62,446 nucleotides of DNA. Origin: Flavobacteriaceae bacterium. Its GTDB lineage: Bacteria; Bacteroidota; Bacteroidia; Flavobacteriales; Flavobacteriaceae. This document shows positions 1-9,279 of this stretch, one piece after another. How positions within the stretch are numbered: position 1 is the first letter of the stretch; the number at the start of each line of letters is the position of its first letter. The notes beneath the pieces are model-generated. The model saw nothing but the letters and a program-made list of their open reading frames with translations, made no database searches and was not told the DNA's origin. The stretch spans positions 1 to 62,446 of the forward strand of contig CANHMG010000002.1 in NCBI GenBank assembly GCA_947461795.1, in the 5' to 3' direction. The position numbers were made by a program, and so were the translations under genes.

Positions 1-2640
1 GTAACACTCACTAAATTGAATGTTGAAGTTATCAATAATGGTATGCTTAAAGTCGCTATTCCAGAAGCACCTATAGGTATTTGTAGATTACCGTTATTAT
101 TAATGGTATATGTTACGATACTATTTGGAGTTCCTGTAAAAAGTATTGAAGCTGTACTTCCTGAACAAACTGTTCCAGAAGAGGATATAGTTGCAATTGG
201 CAAAGGAACAATATTGATTGTTAAAGACTCAGAAAGCGGTTTATTACAAAACAATGGCCCTTCAGTGACCACACTAATTAGAGCGTAAGTCGTAGCTACA
301 ATGATATTTGATTGTAAAGTAGCTGATCCAGATGCATCTAAAGGAATAGTATTAGGAATATTGTTTATAGTATATGTTACCGTCGCATTTGGTGTACCTG
401 TAAAAAGTATGGTTGCATTTGAACCAAAACAAATTGGATTAACAGCACTAATAGATGCAGAAGGTAATGGCAAAACTTGAATGGTAACAGTATTTGTAAA
501 AGGTACTTCACATCCTGGTGTTCCTTGAGTTCTTATCGAAACAAAATTAACAACTGTTGTCGTATTATAGGTATTACTAATAGTTGCGGTTCCAGAAGCA
601 CCTATAGGTATTGTAAGATTTGTACCTCCATCTAAGTTGTATGTCACTATCGTATTAGGTGTTCCTGTCAGCAAAATGCTAGCAATTTCGCCAGAACAAA
701 TTGTACTGCCATTACCAACATTTAAAGTAGGAATCGGATCAACTTGAATAGTGATACTATCGGTAAGTAGATTGATACAAACAGGATTTCCGCTTGAAGA
801 AACACTTATTAAACTATAGACGCTACTAATAGTTAAAACAGGACTGATTATTGACGCATTACCAGAAGAATCCAATGGTATAGTTTGAATAACTCCATCA
901 ACAGAATACGTTATCAATGCAAAAGGAGTTCCGTTAAAATTAATTATTCCAGAAGTTCCTGTACAAATATTGAGTGTTGTTGAAGATATTGTTGCTGTTG
1001 GCAATGGCAATATAGCAATGGTTATACTTTCCGAAAGCAATTTTGTACAAGCAAGCGAACTTCCGGTAGTTACACTAACTAGAGTAATAATACTTGGAGC
1101 GGTTAATAATAACGTACTAAATGTAGCATTCCCTGAATTATCTAAAATCGTTTGATTTGCAACTCCATCAATCGTGAAATTAACAGTAGTGTTTGGAGTT
1201 CCTGAAAAAACTATTGTTGCCGAAGTACCAAAACAAGTTTGTAATTGAGTAGAACTTATAGTTGCAGTTGGTAAAGGCTCAACATTGATTGTGATACTTT
1301 CTGTTAAAAGTTTTAAACAACCTGGAGCACCTGATGAAGTTACACTAACTAAAGTAATTGTAGTATTAGCTGATAACGGTAGTGTGGTTAATGTTGCCGT
1401 ACCCAAAGCATCTAAACTTATTTGATCAGAGACACCATTAATCGTATAAGCAATTATTGCGGTTGGAGTTCCATTAAAATTAATTGTTGCAGTAGTACCA
1501 GCACATACATCTAAATTAGTCGATGAGATTGATGCTGTTGGTATTGGAGTTACAGTAATCGTAATACTAGCTGTTAAAGGATTTATACAACTTGGAGAGC
1601 CAACAGAAGAAACACTAATTAACGTATAGATACTATTTACAGTTAAAACAGAAGTGATTATTGACGCATTACCAGAACCGTCCAATGGTATAGTTTGATT
1701 AACTCCATCAACAGAATACGTTACAGTTGCAAACGGGGTTCCTGAAAAATTTATAGTTGCCGTTGACCCTGAACATATTGACAAAGTCGGTGATGAAATA
1801 GAAGCCGTCGGTAGAGGCACTATTCCTATAGTTAGGCTTCCTGTTATTGGTTGGCTACAACTTGGCACTCCACTAGAAGCAGCACTTATCAAAGTATAGG
1901 TAGTTGGAACTGTCAAAACACCAGTAATAATAGTAGCTTGTCCTGAGCCATCTAACATAATAGTTTGATTAGGATTGCTATCAATTTTATATGTGATTAT
2001 TGCTAATGGCGTTCCTGTAAAAGTAATTGTAGCCGTAGATTCTGAACAAACACTAGAAACAGAAGATGATAAAGAAACTGTAGGTAATGGCAGAATTGTA
2101 ATTATGATACTTTCAGTTAAAAGTTCTGAACAACTTGGAGGACCTGATGAAGTTACACTAACTAAAGTAATTGTTGTATTACCTAATAACGGTGCTGTAG
2201 TTAATGTTGCCGTACCCAAAGCATTTAAAGTTATTTGATTAGAGACACCATTAATTGTATAAGCAATTATTGCGGTTGGAGTTCCGTTGAAATTAATTGT
2301 TGCAGTACTTCCTGAACAAATATTAAGGGTTGTTGTCGAAATGCTTGCTGTAGGCAATGGGAAAATATTAAAACTAGCATTTCCTGAAATCAATTTAGTA
2401 CAACTTGGCACACCACTGGAAGCAACACTTACTAATGAATACGTACTATTTGAGATTAAAGGAGAAGTAACTAAATTAGCCGTTCCCGCTGCATTCAAAG
2501 TTATAAAATTAACAATTCCATCATTGTCAGTATAAGTAACTGTAGCAAATGGCGTTCCTGTAAAAGATACAATACCTGTTGATCCTGAACAAATATTCGT
2601 TGTTGCAATAGAAATTGAAGCATCAGGCAAAGGCAATATT
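1..2640 (-). repeat. tandem ~270-bp coding repeats (ten visible)
   Basis: The motif encoding F-x-GTP recurs near positions 128, 391, 659, 928, 1195, 1467, 1736, 2009, 2279 and 2552, a spacing of 263-273 bp (about 88-91 codons). Some units are nearly identical at DNA level: the units near 1300-1480 and 2113-2290 share long exact blocks and lie three units apart, which suggests unit shuffling or gene conversion. The array continues off the left edge, so the total copy number cannot be seen. Confidence 0.9.
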
Positions 2641-3695
2641 CTAATTGTAACTGTAGAATTCACATCAGGACAAGGTGCTGCCGAAACTGTGTAAGTAAAA
2701 GTATAATCAGGGCCTCCACCAAGTGTCAACGTTGACACATTAACAGTTCCTAGATTACCACCGATTGTAGCTAATGGCCCACTCCAGGTTCCTGTAGCAT
2801 CAGGACCTCCATTTAATTCGTCGAATAAATTAAATGCAGGAAATGTCGCTAGTTCATTCACACAGATTCTCTTGACTGCACTTACTCCAGGATTACCCGG
2901 CTCTATTAATATAGTTTGCACTTCTAATCTCGCAGCACTTTCACAAGGCAAATCGACTGTTGTAGCAAAATAACTTTGACCCGAAACTAAAGGTGTAGTT
3001 GGATCTATAGGAATTATTGATGAAATTGTTGAATACCAATTATTGTTTCCGCTTACCACAATATCTTCAAGTGCAGGAGGATTACTAGGATCATTACAGA
3101 AAAACTGAATTGGAGCTCCAGTTGGCAATGGAACCAAACCAACATTGGCTTGAACAGGCCTTCTTGATGTTTCGCAACCTGTAAATGGATTTGTTTGACT
3201 ACAATAGTAAAAGGCATTATCAACAAGCACCGTTGTTGGTAATAAAGGAGAACCTCCAGAAGGCGTACTATACCATTGTATATTATTCCCGACCGCTTGC
3301 AATTGTGATACAGTAGCTTGTGAAGAAAAATCGACGCAAGGACCTTGAAAACTTTGTGCATCTGGTCTGCCATAAACCGTAACTGTCACACTTTGTCGGA
3401 CTCCACAAGTACCAGAATTATCGTCCGCAAAATACGTTTGACCACTTACTAGTCCTGCACCATTTAATAGCGGCGTAGTCGATACAGCCGTAGCATACCA
3501 AACAATCCCACCTCCATTATCCGTAGCTACTAAATTTGCAATGGTTGGTGAACTAGGAAAAAACTGAATATCACAAAATGTCTGTGGACTTACAACAGTT
3601 GGACACTGACTATACGACGCATTCGTAAATCCAAAGAAAACAAAAAACAAAAAAGAATAAAGTATTTTTTTTCTACTAAGAGTATTAATTCTCAT
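1..3695 (-). CDS. giant repetitive secreted surface protein (adhesin-like), 5' part only
   Basis: One open frame on the minus strand runs from an ATG at 3695 to the left edge with no stop, giving about 1231 residues. I read it codon by codon. An in-frame ATG two codons upstream (3701) is an equal start candidate. Residues 1-30 form a Sec signal peptide (basic start, long Leu/Phe core, then SQ-C). The N-terminal third has Ig-like modules of the type common in Bacteroidota surface proteins (a W-Y-A/S-T turn followed by a G-x-T-Y-F/Y strand and paired Cys). From about residue 350 the protein is a tandem array of ~90-residue modules, each with I-C-S-G, F-x-GTP, a Y-T-I-D-G-like strand, L-I-S-V and PLPTA. 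The C-terminus, where a T9SS type B domain would be expected, is outside the window. Inferred role: cell-surface adhesin or gliding-associated protein. The overall class is confident; the specific function is unknown. Confidence 0.85.
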   Translation of the reverse strand, partial: MRINTLSRKKILYSFLFFVFFGFTNASYSQCPTVVSPQTFCDIQFFPSSPTIANLVATDNGGGIVWYATAVSTTPLLNGAGLVSGQTYFADDNSGTCGVRQSVTVTVYGRPDAQSFQGPCVDFSSQATVSQLQAVGNNIQWYSTPSGGSPLLPTTVLVDNAFYYCSQTNPFTGCETSRRPVQANVGLVPLPTGAPIQFFCNDPSNPPALEDIVVSGNNNWYSTISSIIPIDPTTPLVSGQSYFATTVDLPCESAARLEVQTILIEPGNPGVSAVKRICVNELATFPAFNLFDELNGGPDATGTWSGPLATIGGNLGTVNVSTLTLGGGPDYTFTYTVSAAPCPDVNSTVTIRILPLPDASISIATTNICSGSTGIVSFTGTPFATVTYTDNDGIVNFITLNAAGTANLVTSPLISNSTYSLVSVASSGVPSCTKLISGNASFNIFPLPTASISTTTLNICSGSTATINFNGTPTAIIAYTINGVSNQITLNALGTATLTTAPLLGNTTITLVSVTSSGPPSCSELLTESIIITILPLPTVSLSSSVSSVCSESTATITFTGTPLAIITYKIDSNPNQTIMLDGSGQATIITGVLTVPTTYTLISAASSGVPSCSQPITGSLTIGIVPLPTASISSPTLSICSGSTATINFSGTPFATVTYSVDGVNQTIPLDGSGNASIITSVLTVNSIYTLISVSSVGSPSCINPLTASITITVTPIPTASISSTNLDVCAGTTATINFNGTPTAIIAYTINGVSDQISLDALGTATLTTLPLSANTTITLVSVTSSGAPGCLKLLTESITINVEPLPTATISSTQLQTCFGTSATIVFSGTPNTTVNFTIDGVANQTILDNSGNATFSTLLLTAPSIITLVSVTTGSSLACTKLLSESITIAILPLPTATISSTTLNICTGTSGIINFNGTPFALITYSVDGVIQTIPLDSSGNASIISPVLTISSVYSLISVSSSGNPVCINLLTDSITIQVDPIPTLNVGNGSTICSGEIASILLTGTPNTIVTYNLDGGTNLTIPIGASGTATISNTYNTTTVVNFVSIRTQGTPGCEVPFTNTVTIQVLPLPSASISAVNPICFGSNATILFTGTPNATVTYTINNIPNTIPLDASGSATLQSNIIVATTYALISVVTEGPLFCNKPLSESLTINIVPLPIATISSSGTVCSGSTASILFTGTPNSIVTYTINNNGNLQIPIGASGIATLSIPLLITSTFNLVSV

Positions 3696-3701
3696 AAGCA
3701 T

Positions 3702-4043
3702 TACAAATTGACCAATTAAGAAATTTAAAAAGACCGCTATTCAGCTCTTTTATAATAAAATCCAATGTTTTTAATTATAATATTCCACAATAAACTAGAG
3801 GAATTTATTCAAAAAACGATAATCTAAATTACAGTACTATATTACTTTATTTAATCATTTCATGTTTTGTGTTTTTTTTATATTATGAACAAAATCATTA
3901 ACAATTTGTTAATAAAATAAGAATTAAAAATATGATTTAAAATATTGATTATCAATATTTTAAAAGTATGTAAATGATGTTGTAAACATAAGAAACTTTA
4001 TTTAAAAGTGCGAAAAAGCTTCGTTTTTAATTAGGATTGCCAC
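3702..4043. other. AT-rich intergenic region upstream of the adhesin
   Basis: No open frame with coding character is seen here. The stretch is strongly AT-rich, with short repeats of TTAAT/ATTAA type around 3880-3970. It must hold the promoter of the adhesin, but I find no exact TAnnTTTG box on the minus strand, so none is annotated. Confidence 0.5.
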
Positions 4044-4075
4044 AAAAAAAAACTCTAGAATTAAGTTCTAGAGTT
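4044..4075 (-). terminator. Rho-independent terminator of the 4129-9098 minus-strand group
   Basis: A perfect 10-bp stem (4051-4060 with 4066-4075, loop TTAAG) is followed on the minus strand by a run of seven T (4044-4050). It lies 54 nt past the stop of the exported-protein gene at 4129. Confidence 0.85.
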
Positions 4076-4128
4076 AGAATAAAGTGATTTAAAAAAAATA
4101 CTTTTCTTTAATATGAATGTATATAAGG

Positions 4129-4554
4129 TTATTTTTCGTTTTTATCTATAAAATTAATTATGTTGTAAACTACAATAAAATTTGGATGACTTACATACAA
4201 TTGTTTTCTATCATTTTGACTTTTTCTGGTAATTATAGAAATTGTAAAAGGTACGCCATCATCATCTTTACAAGTAAATGGATAAATAAGATCCGTATCA
4301 TTTTCTTCTTTATCTTGATAAGTCAAAATGTCGTACAATTGAATTTCTTGAGAATAAATAATAATCCTATTCTTAGTAGTATCTAACGAAATAATTATAG
4401 AGGTGTCTTTCAAATCAGACCATTTACCCCAATCGCCTTTGTCACTTTTTTCCATTACGCTAAAACCTGTGGTAAGAAATTTATACGTTTGACTTTTGGC
4501 TTGTAATAGCACTAAGAAAACTAGAATTAAACTAAAGCAATATTTAATCTTCAT
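4129..4554 (-). CDS. small exported protein of unknown function
   Basis: A 141-residue protein with a clear signal peptide (MKIKYC, hydrophobic core, cleavage after A-K-S-Q near residue 22). The mature part is about 120 residues, rich in Asp, Lys, Ile and Thr, with alternating hydrophobic residues that suggest a small beta fold. It contains single Cys residues and no motif I recognise. It starts 19 bp downstream of the nitronate monooxygenase gene and is followed by a terminator, so it is probably the last gene of that transcript. Function unknown. Confidence 0.7.
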   Translation of the reverse strand: MKIKYCFSLILVFLVLLQAKSQTYKFLTTGFSVMEKSDKGDWGKWSDLKDTSIIISLDTTKNRIIIYSQEIQLYDILTYQDKEENDTDLIYPFTCKDDDGVPFTISIITRKSQNDRKQLYVSHPNFIVVYNIINFIDKNEK

Positions 4555-4573
4555 AAATTTAAATTTATATTCT

Positions 4574-5518
4574 TTAAAAACGAAATGAATTAAGTCCTTC
4601 TTTTACATCATTAAATTCCGAAATGATCTCTTCAATGATTTGTTGTACAGGCTGAATTTCATCAATCAATCCAGCTATTTGTCCTATTTCTAATTCCCCT
4701 TCAATCAAATCTCCTTCAAACATACCTTTTTTTGCTCTTGCTCTACCTAATAAAGTTTTTAATTCTTCAGGTGTTGGACATTGAGCATATAAATTTTGTA
4801 AATCATGATAAAATTTATTCTTAATCAATCGAACTGGAGCTAATTCTTTTAATGTCAATTGTGTATCTCCTTCTTCTACTCCAACAATTGTTTTTTTAAA
4901 GTTTTCATGCGAAGAAGATTCTATAGATGCCGCAAAACGACTTCCCATTTGTACTCCATCTGCACCTAATACCATTGCTGCCATCATACCTTTTCCAGTA
5001 GCAATTCCACCAGCAGCGATTAAAGGAATGTTTATGTTTCTTTTTACCATTGGAATTAAAGTCAATGTCGTAGTTTCTTCCCTTCCATTATGTCCACCTG
5101 CTTCAAAACCTTCAGCAACCACAGCATCGACTCCGGCTTCTTGTGCTTTTAATGCGAATTTTGAACTACTTACTACATGCACTACGATAATTCCATTTTC
5201 CTTCAATAAAGAAGTCCATGTTTTTGGATTCCCTGCTGATGTAAAAACAATTTTCACTCCTTCTTCAATGATAATCGAAATGATTTCTTCAATATTAGGA
5301 TACAACATCGGTACATTCACACCAAAAGGTTTACTTGTAGCTTTCTTACATTTTTGAATGTGATCTCGTAAAACTTCGGGATACATCGAACCAGCACCAA
5401 TCAATCCTAATCCTCCCGCATTACTTACAGCACTCGCTAATTTATAGCCGCTATTCCAAATCATTCCTCCTTGAATAATGGGATATTGAATAGTAAAAAG
5501 TTCGGTAATTCTATTCAT
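4574..5518 (-). CDS. nitronate monooxygenase / NPD-family flavoprotein
   Basis: A 314-residue TIM-barrel flavoprotein of the nitronate monooxygenase (2-nitropropane dioxygenase) family, which oxidises alkyl nitronates with FMN and O2. The FabK enoyl-ACP reductases are close relatives. Visible family features are an N-terminal P-I-I-Q-G-G-M segment (residues 14-20), a V-V-A-E-G-x-E-A-G-G-H-N-G block around 132-144 (the His is the proposed catalytic base), I-A-A-G-G-I near 165 and the phosphate-binding G-A-D-G-V-Q-M-G-S-R-F stretch near 184-194. Length fits the family. Its ATG overlaps the stop of the upstream subtilase by one base (TAATG), so the two are probably translationally coupled. NMO versus FabK cannot be decided by eye; the AEGxEAGGH block favours the NMO group. 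Confidence 0.88.
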   Translation of the reverse strand: MNRITELFTIQYPIIQGGMIWNSGYKLASAVSNAGGLGLIGAGSMYPEVLRDHIQKCKKATSKPFGVNVPMLYPNIEEIISIIIEEGVKIVFTSAGNPKTWTSLLKENGIIVVHVVSSSKFALKAQEAGVDAVVAEGFEAGGHNGREETTTLTLIPMVKRNINIPLIAAGGIATGKGMMAAMVLGADGVQMGSRFAASIESSSHENFKKTIVGVEEGDTQLTLKELAPVRLIKNKFYHDLQNLYAQCPTPEELKTLLGRARAKKGMFEGDLIEGELEIGQIAGLIDEIQPVQQIIEEIISEFNDVKEGLNSFRF

Positions 5519-7137
5519 TATTGCTTTGAAATTTTTCCTGATTGAATTGAATTTTTATTTTCTAATGTATACAAATACATTCCTGATTGAATTCCATTTA
5601 ATTCCACTTTTGAATTTTGATTCGTTAGATTCTTTGTCAAAATCAATTGTCCAATTGTATTGTATACAGCAAAAGTAGCCGATTCAAATCTACTTGGGAA
5701 TGAAATTGTAATCGTTTCATTCGCTGGATTTGGATAAAGTAAAAATGTATTATTTGTTAAAGAATTTACGTTCAATAGTGCCGTATTTAAAGCCAAGTTA
5801 AAATCCGGAATTCCATATCCTAATTCATTGGTAGGATTCGAATATAAACTTGCCGACTCCTTAACCAATTGAACAATTTCAGAATTTGTTTTATCAGGTA
5901 AAGCCTGCCATAAACACGCTATCATTCCGGCCATAATTGGACCTGAAAAAGAAGTTCCGCTAGCTGTTCCTATTGTCCCATTGGTTGATGACAACACAGA
6001 CTGTTGGCCTTGAGCTGCAACATCTGGTTTCACTCTATTATCAAATGAAGGACCTTGTGAACTAAAAGAAGCGTATTCACCAGCTGAATCTACTGCTCCA
6101 ATTGCTAATGCATGAATAGCATCTGCTGGTGCTGAAATAAAATGCCACGAATCATTTCCCGAATTTCCTGCTGAATTAACACTTATCATTCCACGACTGA
6201 ACGCCATATCAACACCTTTTGAAATAAATGCAGTGACTCCATTCATATCATTGTAAGTGAAATTATAATTTGGATTATCGAACTCGGTATAACCCAACGA
6301 AGTGGTAAGTATATCGGCACCTAATCTATCCGCTTCTTCAGCAGCTTCTACCCATAACGATAATTCTAAAGGCCATTCATTATTACCATCCTCTGTTATA
6401 AATAAATAATAAGAAGCATCCGGAGCCGTTCCTACTAATTCACCATCTTTATATCCTCCCATAGTAGATAAAACCATTGTGCCATGCGATATCCCAGTAT
6501 AAAAATCAGCATTCCTATTTACATAATCATAGCCTCCCAATATCTGGTTGTTATCTCGCAATCTAGAAAATGGTGATGCTGTATTAACACCTGGAAATCC
6601 ACCATCCATAACAGCAATAATTTTTCCAGTACCAGTATAATTTTGTTCATGCAATAAGTGTCCGTTGAGCATTTGTATTTGATTACCCGAATCCCCATAA
6701 TTAAAAACAACCTCAGTTTCAAGTTTTTTAGGCATTTTTTTATATGATTTTTGTGGAGTTGATGCTCTAAGAGGGTTATTTAAAATTCGATTTGCAAAAT
6801 CAACTCGTTCTACAAAAGACAAATTAGTAAGTGCTCGAATATCATTTTCAGTGCCTTGAACATGCAAAGCATTAAACCATTTCGATTTTGCCAAAACAAC
6901 GATACCATTGGATGCGGCTATTTGATTTATATAGAGTTGATGAATCGGTGCGTCTTTGCTATCTAAAGCAATATTTTGAGCTATTCTTCTATTTAAAGAT
7001 CTTTGTGATAATTCGGATAATGGATTATCAAAAAAAGCTTGCATATTGGGTTTAGCATTAAAATAAACCCACGCATCTTCCTGTGAGAAAGTAATATTTG
7101 AAAGCAATACAACGAATAACACTACTATTTTTTTCAT
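5518..7137 (-). CDS. secreted subtilisin-like (S8) serine protease with T9SS type A sorting domain
   Basis: A 539-residue exported protease. A signal peptide covers residues 1-18 (cleavage near F-S-Q). A propeptide-like segment follows to about residue 135. The catalytic triad is Asp178 (A-V-M-D-G-G), His218 (S-H-G-T) and Ser396 (G-T-S-F-S-G-P), with the oxyanion Asn in the N-S-A-G-N-S-G block near 321-327. The last ~75 residues form a T9SS type A C-terminal domain (L-Y-P-N-P near 468, then the G-Q-L-I and G-M-Y-L-Y signatures, with a Lys-rich end), so the enzyme should be exported by PorSS/T9SS and anchored or released outside. It overlaps the nitronate monooxygenase start by one base. Likely role: extracellular proteolysis. 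Confidence 0.93.
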   Translation of the reverse strand: MKKIVVLFVVLLSNITFSQEDAWVYFNAKPNMQAFFDNPLSELSQRSLNRRIAQNIALDSKDAPIHQLYINQIAASNGIVVLAKSKWFNALHVQGTENDIRALTNLSFVERVDFANRILNNPLRASTPQKSYKKMPKKLETEVVFNYGDSGNQIQMLNGHLLHEQNYTGTGKIIAVMDGGFPGVNTASPFSRLRDNNQILGGYDYVNRNADFYTGISHGTMVLSTMGGYKDGELVGTAPDASYYLFITEDGNNEWPLELSLWVEAAEEADRLGADILTTSLGYTEFDNPNYNFTYNDMNGVTAFISKGVDMAFSRGMISVNSAGNSGNDSWHFISAPADAIHALAIGAVDSAGEYASFSSQGPSFDNRVKPDVAAQGQQSVLSSTNGTIGTASGTSFSGPIMAGMIACLWQALPDKTNSEIVQLVKESASLYSNPTNELGYGIPDFNLALNTALLNVNSLTNNTFLLYPNPANETITISFPSRFESATFAVYNTIGQLILTKNLTNQNSKVELNGIQSGMYLYTLENKNSIQSGKISKQ

Positions 7138-7165
7138 AACTTTTTATTTTATACAACGTGTAAAC

Positions 7166-8350
7166 TTACGAAATAACTCCAGAACCTACTAACTCATCCT
7201 CAAGATACCAAGCGACGAACTGACCTTCTGTAATTGCGGATTGAGGCTCTTCAAAAGAAACATACATTCCATTTTCAAATTGATGTAAAGTTGCTTTTTG
7301 CAATTCTTGACGGTACCGAATTCGGGCTTTCACTTTCATGATTTCACCATTTTCAATTTTCAAATCTTGACGAATCCAATGCACTTCTTCTGGCTTTATA
7401 AACAATGCTTTTTTATACAATCCAGGATGTTGACTTCCTTGTCCCGTATAAATCGTATTCGAATCAACATCCGTAGCAATAACAAATAATGCCTCTGGAG
7501 TTCCACCTACATTCAATCCTTTTCGCTGACCGTTAGTGAAATAATGTGCGCCTTGATGTTTCCCAACTACTTTCGACATTTCTGGTGTATATTTAATAGA
7601 AGTAGCTTCTAATGCTAACGCTTCCATTGAATCTAAAGGTAATTTTTCTTGATGATAGATCTCTTGCGTTGCATCTACTTCGAATATTAAACCGGCTTTA
7701 GGCTGCAACTTTTGTTGTAAAAATTCTGGTAATCGCACTTTACCTATAAAACATAATCCTTGTGAATCTTTTTTATCTGCAGTAATCATTTCCATTTCGG
7801 TTGCAATGGCTCGAACCTCTGGCTTGGTTAATTCTCCAATGGGAAATAATGATTTAGAAAGCTGTTCTTGAGATAATTGACACAAAAAATACGATTGATC
7901 TTTATTGGTGTCAATACCCGCTAAAAGTTGATACACAGGCTTTCCATCAATATCAATTTCACCTTTTCTACAATAATGTCCTGTAGCTACAAAATCGGCT
8001 CCAAGGCTTAAAGCAATTTTCATAAAAACATCAAACTTGATTTCACGATTGCATAAAATATCTGGATTGGGTGTACGTCCTTTTTCATATTCGTTAAACA
8101 TATAGTCAACGATTTTCTCTTTATATTGTTCGCTTAAATCGACTGTTTGAAATGGAATCCCGAGTTTTTGAGCGACCAAAAGTGCGTCGTTGCTATCTTC
8201 CAACCATGGGCATTCATTAGAAATAGTAACGGAATCATCATGCCAGTTTTTCATAAAAAGTCCAATAACTTCGTAGCCTTGTTGCTGCAACAAATAGGCC
8301 GCAACACTTGAATCTACTCCACCAGAAAGACCGACAACAACACGTTTCAT
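7166..8350 (-). CDS. mnmA: tRNA-specific 2-thiouridylase MnmA
   Basis: A 394-residue protein that adds sulfur at C2 of U34 in tRNA-Lys, -Glu and -Gln, using ATP and a persulfide relay. The PP-loop G-L-S-G-G-V-D-S-S is at residues 7-15. The two catalytic cysteines are Cys100 (D-I-L-C-N) and Cys200 (G-L-C-F-I-G). The A-T-G-H-Y block (122-126) and the C-terminal beta barrel are present and the length is normal. The ATG at 8350 matches the family start (M-K-R-V-V-V-G). It lies 28 bp upstream of the subtilase gene, but the two are functionally unrelated. Confidence 0.97.
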   Translation of the reverse strand: MKRVVVGLSGGVDSSVAAYLLQQQGYEVIGLFMKNWHDDSVTISNECPWLEDSNDALLVAQKLGIPFQTVDLSEQYKEKIVDYMFNEYEKGRTPNPDILCNREIKFDVFMKIALSLGADFVATGHYCRKGEIDIDGKPVYQLLAGIDTNKDQSYFLCQLSQEQLSKSLFPIGELTKPEVRAIATEMEMITADKKDSQGLCFIGKVRLPEFLQQKLQPKAGLIFEVDATQEIYHQEKLPLDSMEALALEATSIKYTPEMSKVVGKHQGAHYFTNGQRKGLNVGGTPEALFVIATDVDSNTIYTGQGSQHPGLYKKALFIKPEEVHWIRQDLKIENGEIMKVKARIRYRQELQKATLHQFENGMYVSFEEPQSAITEGQFVAWYLEDELVGSGVIS

Positions 8351-8366
8351 TTCACAAAATTTGGAG

Positions 8367-8374
8367 CAAAAATA
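8367..8374 (-). promoter_or_regulatory. -7 promoter box for mnmA
   Basis: The minus strand reads TATTTTTG, an exact match to the Bacteroidota TAnnTTTG -7 element, 16 nt upstream of the mnmA ATG. No TTG at the usual -33 spacing was found. Confidence 0.5.
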
Positions 8375-8384
8375 CGATAAAAAT

Positions 8385-9098
8385 TTATTTGGATTTAGGT
8401 TTTACGAGTTTCTTAACCTTTGACATGTTTTCTTCTTTTACCAGTTTCCCGTTTTCATAAAACTGCCACATTCCTTTTTTCTTTCCATTTACATAAATAC
8501 CTTGAGATACTACATTTCCGTTTGGTTCTCGATAAATCGCTTTGCCATCAAATTGACCTTTGACATAATTCGATTCTTCTAAAATAATTCCATCAACGGT
8601 ATATTTTTTATAAAAACCGTTCTTAATTCCATTGATGTAATTGGTTTCTTCGGCTATCTTAGAATTGGGATAATAAACACTTCTAAGTCCTTCTAATTTC
8701 CCTTTTTTATAATTTTCTAAAGTCATGATTGCTTTCGAGTTTTCATGATAGTATTTCCATTGTCCTTCGTAAAGTTTGTTCATTACTTTTCCTTCACTGA
8801 CTACATTTTTAGATTGATTGTAAAAAATAGTATAGGCTGAATTGTCTTTAGAATTGAATTCTCTTGTCGCAATAACTGTTTGGGCTTGAGTATCATCGTA
8901 AAAATTGAATTTCCCTACTTCTTTTCCATGGTTGAAAGTTCCGTCGTATCTCAAACGTTTTGACTCTGGGTAATAGCCTTTCCATATTCCATTTTTATTG
9001 CCTTTGTCGTCAACTTTATTTAAATCTGTTTGGGCAAATAATTCTGAATTTAATATAAAAATAAAAAAGAGTATCGAAATGTTTTTAAAAATTTTCAT
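8385..9098 (-). CDS. exported MORN-variant repeat protein (YwqK-like)
   Basis: A 237-residue protein with a signal peptide (residues 1-23, ending F-A-Q) followed by about seven copies of a ~22-residue Y-x-N-G-K/K-x-G-x-W-x-x-Y-Y unit, for example [30 protein letters not shown] and K-K-K-G-M-W-Q-F-Y. This is the MORN-variant repeat that database pipelines often label 'YwqK family antitoxin', but nothing here looks like a toxin partner. Such proteins are usually periplasmic or surface proteins of unknown role in Bacteroidota. It lies 34 bp upstream of mnmA on the same strand. Confidence 0.8.
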   Translation of the reverse strand: MKIFKNISILFFIFILNSELFAQTDLNKVDDKGNKNGIWKGYYPESKRLRYDGTFNHGKEVGKFNFYDDTQAQTVIATREFNSKDNSAYTIFYNQSKNVVSEGKVMNKLYEGQWKYYHENSKAIMTLENYKKGKLEGLRSVYYPNSKIAEETNYINGIKNGFYKKYTVDGIILEESNYVKGQFDGKAIYREPNGNVVSQGIYVNGKKKGMWQFYENGKLVKEENMSKVKKLVKPKSK

Positions 9099-9279
9099 AA
9101 GTGATTATTATCGTATTTAGTAAACTGATTATGTACATTTTTAGTATGCCAAAATACAGTAATTTTTTAATTCTTCATTTTCTAATTGGAATTCTACTAT
9201 TTTTCTATTAATCACAAACAATCATTTATTTACATATTTCTATGTGAAATCAAGTAATGGTTTCTTTGAATTAATAATC

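Noticed and set aside
16..2535. Plus-strand open frames in the first 2.5 kb
   Set aside because: They are shadows of the minus-strand adhesin repeats. The minus frame is continuously open with a signal peptide and conserved modules, the plus frames are broken.
1..2640. Regular ~270-bp repeats as a CRISPR-like or satellite array
   Set aside because: Repeats keep the reading frame and encode a conserved protein module; unit and spacing do not fit CRISPR.
8385..9098. Toxin-antitoxin system based on the YwqK-like protein
   Set aside because: No toxin gene is adjacent; the protein is exported and made of MORN-like repeats.
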